From NCBI GenBank assembly GCA_020809705.1, contig CP085830.1, forward strand, positions 4,216,001 to 4,280,000: 64,000 nt of DNA. The letters are read 5' to 3'. Below, in pieces: positions 1 to 11,060 of the stretch; the stretch's first letter is position 1; the number at the start of each line of letters is the position of its first letter. The notes beneath the pieces were generated by a model, which saw nothing but the letters and a program-made list of their open reading frames with translations, was not told where the DNA came from and made no database searches. The translations under genes were made by a program, and so were the position numbers. The stretch comes from Calonectria ilicicola (taxonomy: Eukaryota > Ascomycota > Sordariomycetes > Hypocreales > Nectriaceae).

Positions 1-3000
1 AGAAAGATGACTGTGAATGTCGTAAATATCATGACGCTTCGGCTCTGTGCGCTGGCCAGATCCGCATGCAATCGGCTGAGGCGGACCTCATCCACTTGTG
101 CTTGGCGCTGCACCATCTGCAGGAGCTTGTCGTAGTCGTTTCGGGTGTTGCGCACTCTCTGGATCATCTCTTGACATTGGTGTATGTACTCGGCCAGCCT
201 CTTGAGCGCCTCGCTGAGGAAGCCCCGTCCATTCGCCGTCTTGTCACGTATCTCCATTCTAGCATAAGTCGAATGCATTGAGCTAATCACTTTAGACTGG
301 CGCTCAAACAGATGAAGCAGAATGAGCAATTCGTCTTCAATGTCTCGCAGCTCAAGCAGTGCCGATGTGTTGCCCCGGTTGTCTTCCTCCGCCCGCAGAC
401 CCTCGGCTTTGTGTCGGGCTCTGATGGACACGGAGCTGTTCTCCACAGGTTCATACGCCATAGCCTTGTCGCGAAACCCTTCAGCACGGAAATTCTTGAG
501 AGAATTTGTGAGTTTTTCGGTCTATTCGATTGTTAGCAGTTCCTGGACAAGCTTTGCAGATTATTCTACTTACCAAAACACTAATGGCTTCTTCAAAAAT
601 TCGAAAAACTTCCAGGTCTGGATGTGAGGCCCGATCAAGCAGGACAGTCACAGCGTGGAGGGCTGCAAGTGCGGCAAGATCGAGGGCATTCTCACACTGC
701 CGTGTCAGGTCAACATTTACTTCATGGAAAATGCTGTCTCGGAGATCTGCCTGTTGATAGAGAGGTCCTTCAATGGCGTCGCCTTCTCTCTTCGGGAAGA
801 ACGTCAGTAGGGTATCTGAATACATAGTTAGCTTATATTCGCCAAAACGGACAGAATACAACCTACGGGAGTCAATTGCCCATAGCCACAATTGATCCAC
901 TATTAGGACATTGCCATTCAAGACATAGTCCTCTGGTTCTTCAATTGTGCTTTGGTCCTCGTCATTACTTGTCTTTGACTTCTTGCTATTACTGCCACCA
1001 GTCCCAGAGCTGCTCATTGATCCGCTTCTATCAAATCCGGCCTGATCACCCATATGATGGTTGCGCTCTTTGGTAAGCTTGTACAACATCTGATCATCGT
1101 CTCTAGACCTGGTATCCCGAAGGGAGGGATATCCATATTGGTCCAAGGTACGTCTACAATTCAGTGGTGGGTCGTGCCCCAAAAATTCCCAGATGACTTG
1201 AACCTCAAGGGAATCGCATTTCGCAACGTCTTCAGGCACTGGCCGAGATCGCCCATACTTCATGCGGTGGTTGATGACTTCACGCCGTTTTAACAACCTC
1301 TTGTATGAATCAAAGTGCAGATAAGGCAGAAAGAGGCACGTAAAGGTACCGGTATCTGACACTGGAGACAGGGACTTGTTCTTGGATGAGCTGGCCCGTG
1401 GAGAGACTACCTTCTTTTCAGCTTCACATTTCTCCATACCGTTCTCATAGAAGGACTTACAGTGTCGTGGTGCCGAAAAGTAGCAGCCGGGCTTGGCAAA
1501 ATAAGCATAGTGCTGTGTATGTCGTCCACGAGTGTGTCTCGTCGCCCAGAAGTCCTGATTAAACAGTTGGGCAAAGTTTCTCTGATACGATACTTGCAAG
1601 GTCTCGAATACTTTCTGTTCGAGAATCAGTCTTCATCTTCTTACTCTCCTACTGAAATTCTTTTCCAAACTTACCGTCACCCACGTCGGGTTGTTGTAAG
1701 GAAGATGGACCCAGACAAACTTGCGCGCATTCACCTCTGGCTTCGTAAACGCCTCCACAATCTCGTCTACAATTACCGTCTCGCTGACCTGGTTTTGTGC
1801 CTCCTTGGCAGCTTTGCGGATCGAAACTACAGCCTCTGGGAGTCGCGGCGAGTTTTCGAGGCCGTCGTCGTCGTCGCTAAAGTTGGCGCCAATCGTACTT
1901 CGACTACGTTGCGAAAATGGGGGGAAATCTTTATACTCGTATTGTGAGACATGGCTGCCCATGCTGAATGATCGGCTGAGCGTGCGCCCCATCCGCCCCC
2001 TGGGAGGTGGTGACAGACGATCAACCACGAGATCTTGCTCAAAAACAGCGGGTATCATGGGGGACCGCCTTGGCACAGGGCTAGAGTATCCCGTCAACGG
2101 CGAACCTGGGCGAGTTGGAGGCGTTGTCACAGGAAACGCAGGAATCGACCGCGGGCTTGATCCAGTCCTCAATTTCGGTTCAGCATCTACGGGTCGAATT
2201 ACCGGAGACATAGGAGGAGACATGGGCACAGCTCCTTCTTGATCGATCCCCAAGGCGTTTTTGTTCAGAATAGTTGGGGGCTCTTCGGCGGCTTGTTCGT
2301 TTTCATCCGGGATGAGCCCTGTCCTTCCTCTGTTGCTCAAAAATCTCCCCTCGTCGACTCCTTCGGCCTCATTCAGTCTGTCAGACAGGCATTCGTTGGG
2401 CCCTTTTCTAAGAAATTCTTTAAGAGGCAGCCGAGTCGACCACGCGCGAATCGTCGCGTCCTCGTTTTCCGGTCCCACAGAGTCCTCAAAGAAGCCATGC
2501 ACTTCGATGCTCACCTTCTGCTCCAGGTTCAAGGTCCAGTGTTCATCCTCGCGCGAATATTCATCCGCACGTCCGATTAACGTTGCAAGCTGGCTCAGAA
2601 ACACTCGAAAAGTGTGCAAATTGTGGCGACCGAACGAGGCAATGTTGGCGTGGTCGCTCTGGAGTGGGAGGATTGTTTCCTGGCGCATCCCCAGGATGGC
2701 TGATTTGATCGTCGTCAGAGGTGCCGTAAAGTAAACATCAGAACCTGCACCAGAAAGTCGCGAGTCAATAGTCTCGTACAGAGTCCAAATCCGTAAATCC
2801 GCAGAGATGGCTTTGAAGTCGTCATCCAGGTGGAGGAGCAGGCGGTTCCCAACACGGAGATCCTGTGTGACGGATGTCGGAAGAGGAGACGAGAGTTGAA
2901 GAAGGTCTTGAATGCTTGACGCAAGACTTTGCATAGAAAAATAGCTTGATCCTTGGTGTGGTGTTCCTATCATCGGGTGGATCTGATCAGTTCGCATGCC

Positions 3001-3808
3001 CCCAAGGTGTAGTTGATTAACACTTACCAAAGAATGCAACTCCATAACACTGTCTCAAGATGTCTTCAAACCTCGGGTTCCGACTAGCTTTGACCAGGGC
3101 CATCTTAACAACTATTCCTCCGATGCTGTGTCCAACAAATACGACTGGTCGTCCGCTCGCATCCTCCTGCATTCGCAGCGTCTCCAACTCCTCAAGAAGC
3201 GCATCCGCCAGCGCACTCAAAGTCATGGTCCCGTCATCCATCAGGGGATGTTCATAGAGCACGATGCGCGCACGGTTTGCTTCTCTCCGGATTCCCTGGC
3301 GTACCCACGATGGTGCTTGGCGATCTGAATCACTAGATTCCGCGTTGGCATTGCCCTCGGCATCGCGCATGGATGGAGCGCCGAAATACCGGCCCATGAG
3401 GCCATCTCGGCTCCATGTCTTGAGCGGGTGACCGCCAGGACAGGGAACCGTGACAATATCGACCGTTGTTTCATCGTATGTAAGTTCGCCCGCAGGATCG
3501 AGAATGAAGCGTGCTGGATGGGGTGTTGACGGAGGATCGGATACCTGCTTTTCATTCATTTCTTCCACCCTACTGCCTTCCTTTGTCGTTTCCGTCTCTG
3601 TTCCTATCGAGGTGTCTTGGTTTGTCCGGGGTTTTTCATCTTGTTGGATATTGTTGGTCGAGTAGCTGCTGAGCGGCGGGAGCGGACTTGGCGGGCTGCC
3701 TGGATTGACGTGGATTGAGTCTGCATCGCCAGCAGGGACATCGGATGCATCCAAGACGGCTCCCAGGCTCGCAGGCGTCCCCGGCTGGGCCTCTTTTTCC
3801 AGGTCCAT
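1..3808 (-). CDS. Serine-hydrolase (SERAC1/DUF676-like) plus CorA-like membrane protein, 3' end cut by window edge
   Basis: Four exons read on the minus strand: 3808-3028, 2966-1675, 1614-574 and 521-1 (continues outside). The introns are GT-AG and 52-61 bases long, and all phases agree, giving at least 1,211 residues. The ATG at 3808 is the first in frame, with A at -3. Residues 1-100 are low-complexity and Pro/Ser/Thr-rich. An alpha/beta-hydrolase domain follows, with the nucleophile elbow VGHSIGG (Ser228) and then FFGTPHQGS, as in SERAC1-type esterases. The middle is Ser/Pro-rich. From about residue 690 the protein resembles fungal CorA-like proteins (HLPYNNPTWV; RRTLDQYGYPSL). The last visible exon is a long coiled coil ending in the hydrophobic start of a membrane segment (MIFTTFTVIF), so the final one or two CorA helices lie outside. 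Known: such fusions occur in filamentous fungi, often near NLR-like proteins. Inferred: a membrane-anchored signalling or defence-type protein, not a proven Mg2+ channel. Confidence 0.85.
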
Positions 3809-4660
3809 AATTACCACCAGCTGGCTTATCCAGCGCTGTTGGCTTCAAAGGGTCAGACTATCATGCACACGGGTTCGTTCAGTGGGATTTAGATGCGCTA
3901 AACAGGACAGTGGCATCAAGGCTCATCAAGCATCAAGATGAGTGAAGTTTTTCGTAGCTACAGCTGGAGAGATGCAGCAAAAGAAATAGAAACCAGCCAC
4001 AGCTCCGGCCATCCGGAGTCCTAGCTGTTCAACTTCCATCACACGTAGCTCCTCGCAGCTCATCGCCCACCTTGTATACACACATGACGAACCATCCCCC
4101 ACACGATGATCGGTCACTCAGCCCACCACCACCATCCCGCCCGAGATCAGCGTCCAGAGGGGAGCAGCTGAAGACAAAACGTGCAAACCTCCCCCAGCTT
4201 GCCCGTGACCTAGACCTCCAACAGCTGCGCCCTTTCCACACACTCTGGCGTTTTAGCTCCGCAGCCGGGATTGGGGGCCGGCCACCCTACACCACCATGG
4301 CCGCCACACCCGCTAGTTAGCCCACGTCGTGACTATGGCACATGGCACATCACCTCCTTACTATGACGGCGATTGATCAATGTTGCCTAAACAACCACTG
4401 CGCTTGTGTCGGGTACCTCAGAATTAATAATGTTTCAAGCAATCATGCTTATTCCATTTTCGTCATCGCTATTTATCTCACCACACTAAGCTAAATTTTG
4501 GTGACTGACTAAAGCGCAGCCAACATACTTATAAATCCAAGCACCATGAAAAAAAAAGTCCTTTCCTTTGGTGCACCCAAAACTCCGTGTTGTCTAGAAT
4601 AATGCCCTCCTTGCTCCTCGGAAATACATACCTCAACTCCTTAGCAATATCTTGTCATGA
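3809..4660. other. Gene-free interval
   Basis: Upstream region of the hydrolase/CorA gene and downstream region of the cupin gene; both are transcribed leftward. I see no convincing open frame. It presumably holds the promoter of the gene starting at 3808 and the terminator of the gene ending at 4661. Confidence 0.6.
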
Positions 4661-7268
4661 CTAAAAGTTTGCCATAGTTGTACAGTGCACTACAGAGTCT
4701 ATGTAAAGTCGATTCTCCAGTTTACACGACTGGCCTGGTCGCACAACAAACATGCCGTTTGGACCAAGATTGAACGTCCTATCGCCCATAGTAATCTTGA
4801 CCTTGCCAGCTGCCACTGACACTGTCCGTATTTTACTCTTTTTAACATCCCAATGTGTCGATGATCCAGGCTTGATAACCAAAACATTGAAGCTCACGTC
4901 TTCCGAGACTGTAACAGGCTGTCCGCTCGTCAAGTATGAGTTGGAATAGGCAATGTCTAAGATTAAAATTAGTCACCCGATCATTAAGCTTCCGTGTACG
5001 CTAGCTTTTGATACTAGCGTTATGTAGACTTACTTTGTGAGGACGCATCCGTCATTCTCCCAGGTGCCACTTCCCAATCCTCCATCTCTAATGGCGTAAT
5101 AGTCGAAAGCTCAGGTGTTTGGGCCTTTGGCACTGATGATTTTTTGGCCCTGGCTAGGGCGTATGAGGCCGGCGCCGCGACTTTCCTTTTTGTTCGCCGT
5201 ATGCCAACCATAGAGTCATCGTCGTCTTCCTCTGCTAGTTTTGAGTCTAGTTTTGGCTCAGATTCAAATTCAGGATCGGGTTCATGTTCGGGCTCAGGTT
5301 CGAAGGCTGACTCAGGTTCAAATGCGGATTCAATTGCGATCGGAGATGGGACCTCTGATGGATGTTTGGACTCGAATGGGTATTCGGATCCAAATGCGGG
5401 CTCTGGCTCCGGGTCGGACTCGAGTTCTGGTATGGCATCCGAACCTGAGTCCTCCTCCGGGATTGAGTCCGAGTCCGATGTCACGTCTATGACCACTCGA
5501 GACGGTTTCTGCAGTGTCTTGTTTATGTAACTCTCAATAGTTGGAATATTCATTGACGAGAAAGATGAAGGTGCGTGCCAATCACATTTGACTGTAAATC
5601 GCTGCAAGTGGCTCCAGTACTTGCACCCAACGCATGACAGAGGCGACGAGAACATCTTTTGTGCGTACTTTGGGATGGTTTGAGGTAACCGGATGCATTT
5701 ATCTGCAAGTCGAGCAGCTGGCCCGCGGGCCTCTCGCTCGCGAGCGTGACACTTTTCCTCGCCAATTACTTCTTCACCAGTCAAGTATGCCAAAGCACAT
5801 GCATAGTGATTTGCATCGAGATCGCCTCCCCTATGAGCCAAAACCCAAGATTCAGGCAGAGAACGTTTTCGGGGCATTGTGAGCATCAGTCGGACGTCTT
5901 CCCTCTTATATGTCCTTTGGCTGGGAATGAGAAAGGCGTGGAGGTAAATCTTTACCTCTGACTCTTGAACAACTGGCCGGGAAATGTAAGGCGAAGGAAT
6001 AGGCACTGGAGTTTCGATCGGAGATGGAGAGACATTGATGCCGCTTGAGCCTATTACCATTCTTGGCCGTCTGGCCCCGCCATTTTGAGCTTGAGCCGAT
6101 TTCAATGCCTCGGCGTAAGGCAGACTTGGCTCGGTTGGTGGCAATGCATCGGGGGGTAGAGGATTACATGAAATGACTACACCAGGACGACCCCCTGGAC
6201 TGACGTTTGCGTAATCTGCTAGCTTGGTCAAGGTTCCATCGCCGTTGTCATTGAAAACTGAGGCACAGTGACCAGCTCCAAAGTGCCCTCCAAGACTTGG
6301 TAGTCCTGCAAAAATACGTCGACAGTCCCGTACTGGGCAGATGTATGGGCGATCTGGGTCATCGTGCAGTTTGTAATTGGCAGGAATGAGGGCGCCACGA
6401 GCTGAGACTCTTCTGCCGTTGGAGTCTGGAGAGGATTAATAAACTAAACTGGTCAAAGTGGATGCGCAGGTTGCTTGATATTTCGTACCTTCATAAATAG
6501 CGTACGGTCTCCCTGGCTCAGCCATGGGGATGGCCACCACCTGGTCTCCTTTCCTCTCTCCCGTCGTTATGTAAGGTTGTTTGGAGTTTAACATGTCAAG
6601 CCCTAGATCAAAGACACCCAAATCATCCGGAGAGCTCTCTGATCTCGTCTCAGAAGATGAAGATACCTCTAGAGCAGTGTCTTTAGCTTGGCCTTGCTGC
6701 ATCTTTGTTAAACCAGCCAGCTGCCGTTTCACCGCGGCGTCCGTAACGCGACGTGCTTCAGCGCGAACGAGGTTGATTCCTGCGAGACCTAAGCTGGAAG
6801 AGCCCGCACTTTGAGCCTGAGATAATGAGATGCGACCAGTTTGCTGCCTTTTGCTAGGCGGAGGTTGTGAAGAAGAGGAAGAAGAAGAAGGAGTATCCGA
6901 TACGGGTCTGACTCTTTTACCGACTCTTTTGGTAGCGTCTTCTCCCCAGCGTTGGCCCTCTGCTTAAATATTAGTTGATGAATAGAAAAGTTAACTTGTG
7001 AACGGGGCTGGCTTAGCTCACCTTCTTCTGTGGGTAGGATCCCGGATGGAGCGCGAACCAAACCTGGCGGGAGGTTTTCTCTTGAATCCCACATTGAAGG
7101 GACTGACAATCTGGCCGAGGTTGGATCCCACCTCCTTTGCATCGCTTGAATCCTTGGATGTGTTGAGAGCCCAGCGACGGGTCGAAATGGTCCTGCGCTC
7201 TGCGACGATCCTCCAAGATCGCTCACGATGCGCGCAGGCTCAGGGCTTGCCCCATTTTGGGCCGACAT
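4661..7268 (-). CDS. C2H2 zinc-finger protein with C-terminal CENP-C/Mif2-like cupin
   Basis: Four exons: 7268-7022, 6959-6489, 6425-5034 and 4956-4661. The introns are GT-AG, the sum is 2,406 bases and the product 801 residues. The start is ATG 7268 with ACA before it. The N-terminus is basic and Ser-rich with a poly-Ser tract. A single C2H2 finger sits at C269-x4-C274-x12-H287-x4-H292. A second Cys-rich site is C504-x2-C507-x12-C520-x2-H523. Residues about 545-650 are an acidic, imperfect Glu/Pro/Ser repeat (units like SAFEPE), followed by a basic patch. Residues about 715-797 form a beta-rich domain reading like the CENP-C/Mif2 cupin (FNVLVIKPGSSTHW, GKVKITMGDRTFNLGP, FVVRPGQSCKLEN). Known: the CENP-C cupin dimerises at centromeres. 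Inferred: a nuclear, dimeric DNA- or chromatin-binding protein. It lacks a visible CENP-C nucleosome motif, so it is probably not the CENP-C orthologue itself. Confidence 0.82.
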
Positions 7269-8029
7269 TGTGAGGGCGATTGAATGAGACTTGGAGGGGT
7301 GCTCCAACTAGCACGCTCCGCGGGCAGCTGCTGCCGCTGTCGGCACCTGCGCATATAATATTTGGAGTGTATTTACGCTTTCCAAGGGCTCACTAAGCAA
7401 GGTCATCTCTGATAGCATCTGAGATGGCTCTGTGCCAGAGTTGGTAACGTGAGTGAGCGCTGTGACTTCAGTGTCGGGCGCGTTGGGTCGCACCGTCGTA
7501 GAAGCGCAAATTCTGCTTTGTGCTCAAGCAAATAAGTAAAAGTCAAGCCAATACGGAAGGCCAAGCAAACACAATACTCCAAACAGACCCAAGGAAAGCG
7601 CAGCCCTTGCTGCTTGAGATCTTGAGGGTAGGTTCAGTGAGTGCAGTCACTGCCGTGATTGGGGACGCGCCGACGCGACTGCCAACCAATTATGAGAATA
7701 ACGAGTTAGAGGTATCCCCACCCAAAAATTAGGTGGGAGGTACCCGGGCGCCCGCCTCATTTAGTGCACCGCCTAGGAATTAGGGACTTGTTTACTGCGC
7801 TAAAACCATAACAACGGCCTACATTCAGAATTGAGACTTTTCATGGCAGTCCGTTCACTGTTGTAAATACAGGACTTCTAGAATTGTGTTCTTTTTGGAC
7901 TATTGTACAATGGCTACACATGTTCCTACATGCCGGGCAATCTTACGCCCAGCCTTCAATCATAATCTCGGCACGCCCACCAAGAAACGCACTAACTAGG
8001 TGGGCACCGTTTTCTTGACGTCTTCTGCT
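7269..8029. other. Gene-free interval
   Basis: This lies between the 5' end of the finger/cupin gene and the stop codon of the bL27m gene. Short frames around 7308-7493 (minus) and 7520-7732 (plus) have no recognisable content. It likely contains the cupin-gene promoter and the bL27m 3' untranslated region. Confidence 0.6.
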
Positions 8030-8934
8030 TTACCTCTTCTTCTTCTTCGCAGCCTTCTTGGCCGCCTTCTTGCTGACAGGCTTGGCCATCTTGATCGAAC
8101 CACCCTGCTCTGCCCGGGTTGCGTCCGCCTTGCGCTGGCCCTCGAGCTCACGCTCTCGTCTCCATCTTCGGTGTCGGAACCACTGTTTGCGTGTCCGGAA
8201 GGCCTTTGTCTTCAGACCGGTCGTTTTTACAAGTCGACCAATACGCCAATTGTCTTCACGATAACTGTAATCCTTGCGGAGCTTCAAGATTCTGTCAGGC
8301 TCGCCAGGCTCCACTCTTGTGACCTGGAAAGGGATTCCTGATGGCGAGATTTCGGGCTGCTGGGCGGCGGGCTTGATGGTGTGGACCGTTTTGTTGAGGC
8401 GGCGCTTGCGTTCGGCGTGGGCAGGGTAAGGCAGAACGTCGCTCTTGTCGAAGACGACACCAATGTACTTGCGGTCAGGGTGTCGGGCAGGGTCGCGGTA
8501 GTATTTGACGTAGCCGGTTGCCATGGAGTGAATTGTGTGGTCACGGCCCATGATGCAGTTCTCACCGGGCCACCAGTGTGTGCCACGCTGCTTGTAGAGG
8601 ATGTTGCCGGGAATCACGAATTGATCTTATATCGCAAGTCAGCTGTTTGTCTCGACTCATGCCTCAACCCGCACCAAACCCCTCCCCAATCCTCTTCTAG
8701 GCGACCGAAATCCCAATTCGACATACCTCCTGTTCGCTTGGCACCCAGCTTCTTGGGAATTCCTCTCTTGCTCTTCTTTCTGTAGGCACCCTGCGTCTTG
8801 ACTGAGGCATGTCGTCGACCCTGCACGAGGGCATTTGCCAATTGGGCGCCACGGGGGGCAATGGGCGCAAAGGCCGGCCGGGCAATGCCGGACACAGCCG
8901 CCAGAATAGGCCGTTGCGCGAGGAGGAACCGCAT
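8030..8934 (-). CDS. mrp7: Mitochondrial large-subunit ribosomal protein bL27m
   Basis: Two exons, 8934-8727 and 8625-8030, joined across a 101-base GT-AG intron; 804 bases, 267 residues. The N-terminus (MRFLLAQRPILAAVSGIARP...) is rich in Arg/Ala, lacks acidic residues and looks like a mitochondrial presequence. The L27 core follows: KTQGAYRKKSKRGIPKKLG, then GGDQFVIPGNILYKQRGT, HWWPGEN and the family signature GRDHTIHS. The long C-terminal extension beyond the bacterial-length core is typical of fungal Mrp7 and ends in a Lys-rich tail. Role: structural protein of the mitochondrial 54S subunit near the peptidyl-transferase centre. It is divergently arranged with the LCL2 gene, which starts 289 bases away. 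Confidence 0.95.
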
Positions 8935-9222
8935 GGCCGGCTTGTTCGTCGGGTGGTGGTGGTCTGAGGTTGAGCTTTAGGACCTGCAAACGGCTTTGCT
9001 GCGGGAGCAATTCTCAAACCCGAGTTTTCGCGCTTAGTCATCCACCACATGTGCTTATCGATAACAAGCATCTGGACAGCAACGCAACGACAGTTGGACA
9101 ATCGATCGCATTGTTTAGGAATCCAACAAACAAAGTCTCGCTTTTTCGCATTGAGCAAACTCTCTGGCAAATATTTGTTGTTTTTATCAAACTGCGCAGC
9201 TTCTGCGCACACCACCGCCACA
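8935..9222. promoter_or_regulatory. Divergent promoter region between mrp7 and lcl2
   Basis: The 288 bases between two oppositely oriented start codons must hold both promoters and both 5' leaders. I do not see an unambiguous TATA box. Assignment rests on gene geometry. Confidence 0.6.
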
Positions 9223-9722
9223 ATGCGCTACCTTATCGCCCTCCTCTCGCTGTTGACTCTGGTCAACGCCCAGTTCGGTGGCTTCTTTGACCAGATGTTT
9301 GGCCAGCAGCGCGGAAACGAGCAGCACCAGCACCAGCAGCAACAGCAAAACAACCCCAGCGATGCATCCCACTACCGCCACTATTACGAACACTGTACGT
9401 CCACTGCCATCCCTATTTACTCTAATTCCCTCCGGCGATTTTCTTTTTTTTATGTTTGCACTGCAGCCGCCTTGGCGGGGTGACCCAAAGCGAATCTTGA
9501 CTGACTCCGTGCGCTTGCGACTTTCTAGCTTCCTGCGACAAGTTCCTCTGCCCAGACACCCTCGCATGCGTGCACTTCCCCCACCACTGCCCCTGCGCCT
9601 GGGATTCACACCAAGACAAGTTTGAGTTGGCCGAGGGCCAGCGCATCTGCGTGTCCCGCGGCGGGTTCCGCGAGGGCGAGGCCGCGCGCAAGATTGAGCT
9701 CGCCAGAAAGGGATTGTTGTAA
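9223..9722 (+). CDS. lcl2: Long chronological lifespan protein 2 homologue
   Basis: Two exons, 9223-9394 and 9529-9722, around a 134-base intron with GTACGT donor and TTTCTAG acceptor; 366 bases, 121 residues. A cleavable signal peptide is clear ([16 protein letters not shown]). A Gln/His-rich linker encoded by imperfect CAG/CAC repeats (about 9321-9352) follows. The second exon carries the conserved Cys-rich LCL2 core: [27 protein letters not shown], the segment [17 protein letters not shown] and a basic C-terminus. Length agrees with fungal Lcl2. Known: Lcl2 is a small ER/secretory protein proposed to act in ER-associated degradation and to affect chronological lifespan in yeast. Biochemical function is unestablished. 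Convergent with the inhibitor-2 gene. Confidence 0.93.
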
Positions 9723-10218
9723 TAGGGCGGATGGGATCCGAATAGGTCCGGAAATTGTGAAGCAGAGAGAAGCATGGAAAGTACAAGAACATGAATAGAT
9801 GGGGCACATTATGATATGAACGACAATGGACAATGGGAAAGTGGGTAACTTGTAGTGAAGATCAGATTTGGTCCACACCATGTAAATGAGAAAGGGCATG
9901 GTTACAAGATGAATTCTAAGCGAAACAAATATACTCCTGCCGAATACAATCTAACGCGACCAAAGCCCAGAATAGTTGATCCCATCTCGAACCGGCTAGG
10001 GAAAATGATTTGTCAAGAGCAAAAGAGCCCTTGCTCGTCACCATCTCTCCATCATTGCCTCTTGTACCAACGCCCCGTGGTGGTATCCGTAAACTCCAGG
10101 TGAAGAGTCGTCCCTTCACGCAAAAGAGAAAAAAGAAAGAGAAAAAAGAAACCTCAGCTAATCCATGCAAACGTCCCCTTCAAGAATCATTGCCATATTA
10201 TCATTCCCCCATCCCTTC
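9723..10218. other. Convergent 3' interval
   Basis: The 3' flanks of lcl2 (plus) and the inhibitor-2 gene (minus) meet here. It is AT-richer than its neighbours and contains an A-rich stretch (about 10122-10150) but no coding signal. Confidence 0.6.
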
Positions 10219-11060
10219 CTAAGCGACACCGTTAGGCACTCGTGGGAGAGGTGGTACACCAGAGTCGCCCTCGTCATCGTCCTCGTCCATGTCCTCTGGG
10301 TGACCCAGCAGCTGGGCGACATTCTTCATTTCGTAGTGCTTTTTGCGGAGCTGTTCAAACTTGCGGTGCTTCTCGCGCTCTTCCGGCGACATGCCCGCCG
10401 TCTCTTCGTCGGCACTGTGCCCGACGCTGCTTTCATCGTCGACGTGGACGCTCTTTTCGCTGCGAGCTGGCGACGGAGCGCTCGCTGGCGCTTCCGGTAC
10501 CGCCTCCTCCGGTTCACCCAGAGACAGGCCCGGAATGTCATCTTCACGACCAGGACGTTGATTTTGATGGTTAGAACCAGAAGCTTCCAGAGTAACCGCC
10601 TCCTCGTCATCAGAGGGGTCCTCTGCGGGGTCGTAGTGTTTCGCATAGGGAGTCTTTGGTTCAGTAATCTTCATAGTCGAAGTGCGCTCCTGCTCGGTCA
10701 GGTACAGGTTCGCCTCGTCCCACTTGAGGCGCTGCGAGGATTCAGCGTCGTGATCGACCGAGTGGGCAGACTGGCGGCGGGAGCCCGAGGGGCGGGCGCC
10801 CGAAGAAGAGCGACGGTGACCGGCGTTGATTTGCGTGTTGGCGATGGTGATTTCCTTTTCGGACATGGACCGAATTTGGGAAGGAGAGGTGGGCGGTGAC
10901 TTTTGGAACGAGTTCTTGAGGATGCCTGGCAAATTGTGAGCACGGTTAACACATGGCGCCATCTTTCATGTACACGGCGAGGGGAAAACTCACCTCGGGG
11001 CCTCTGGGCGGTAGGACCAGGAGGCGAATGCGCGGGAGCGGAATCCAGAGCGGAAGCCAT
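10219..11060 (-). CDS. glc8: Protein phosphatase 1 regulatory inhibitor-2 (Glc8/IPP-2) homologue
   Basis: Two exons, 11060-10994 and 10925-10219, with a 68-base GT-AG intron splitting the codon in PRG-ILKNSF; 774 bases, 257 residues. The three inhibitor-2 motifs appear in order: GILKNSF (PP1-docking KGILK-type element) at the exon junction; the phospho-site block EPKTPYAKHYDP with the TPY threonine phosphorylated by GSK-3-type kinases in homologues; and the helical block FEQLRKKHYEMKN near the C-terminus. RLKWDEANLYLTE, between the first two, is also typical. The remainder is acidic and disordered with an Asp/Glu-rich tail. Role: binds and modulates Glc7/PP1 in nucleus and cytoplasm. Confidence 0.93.
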
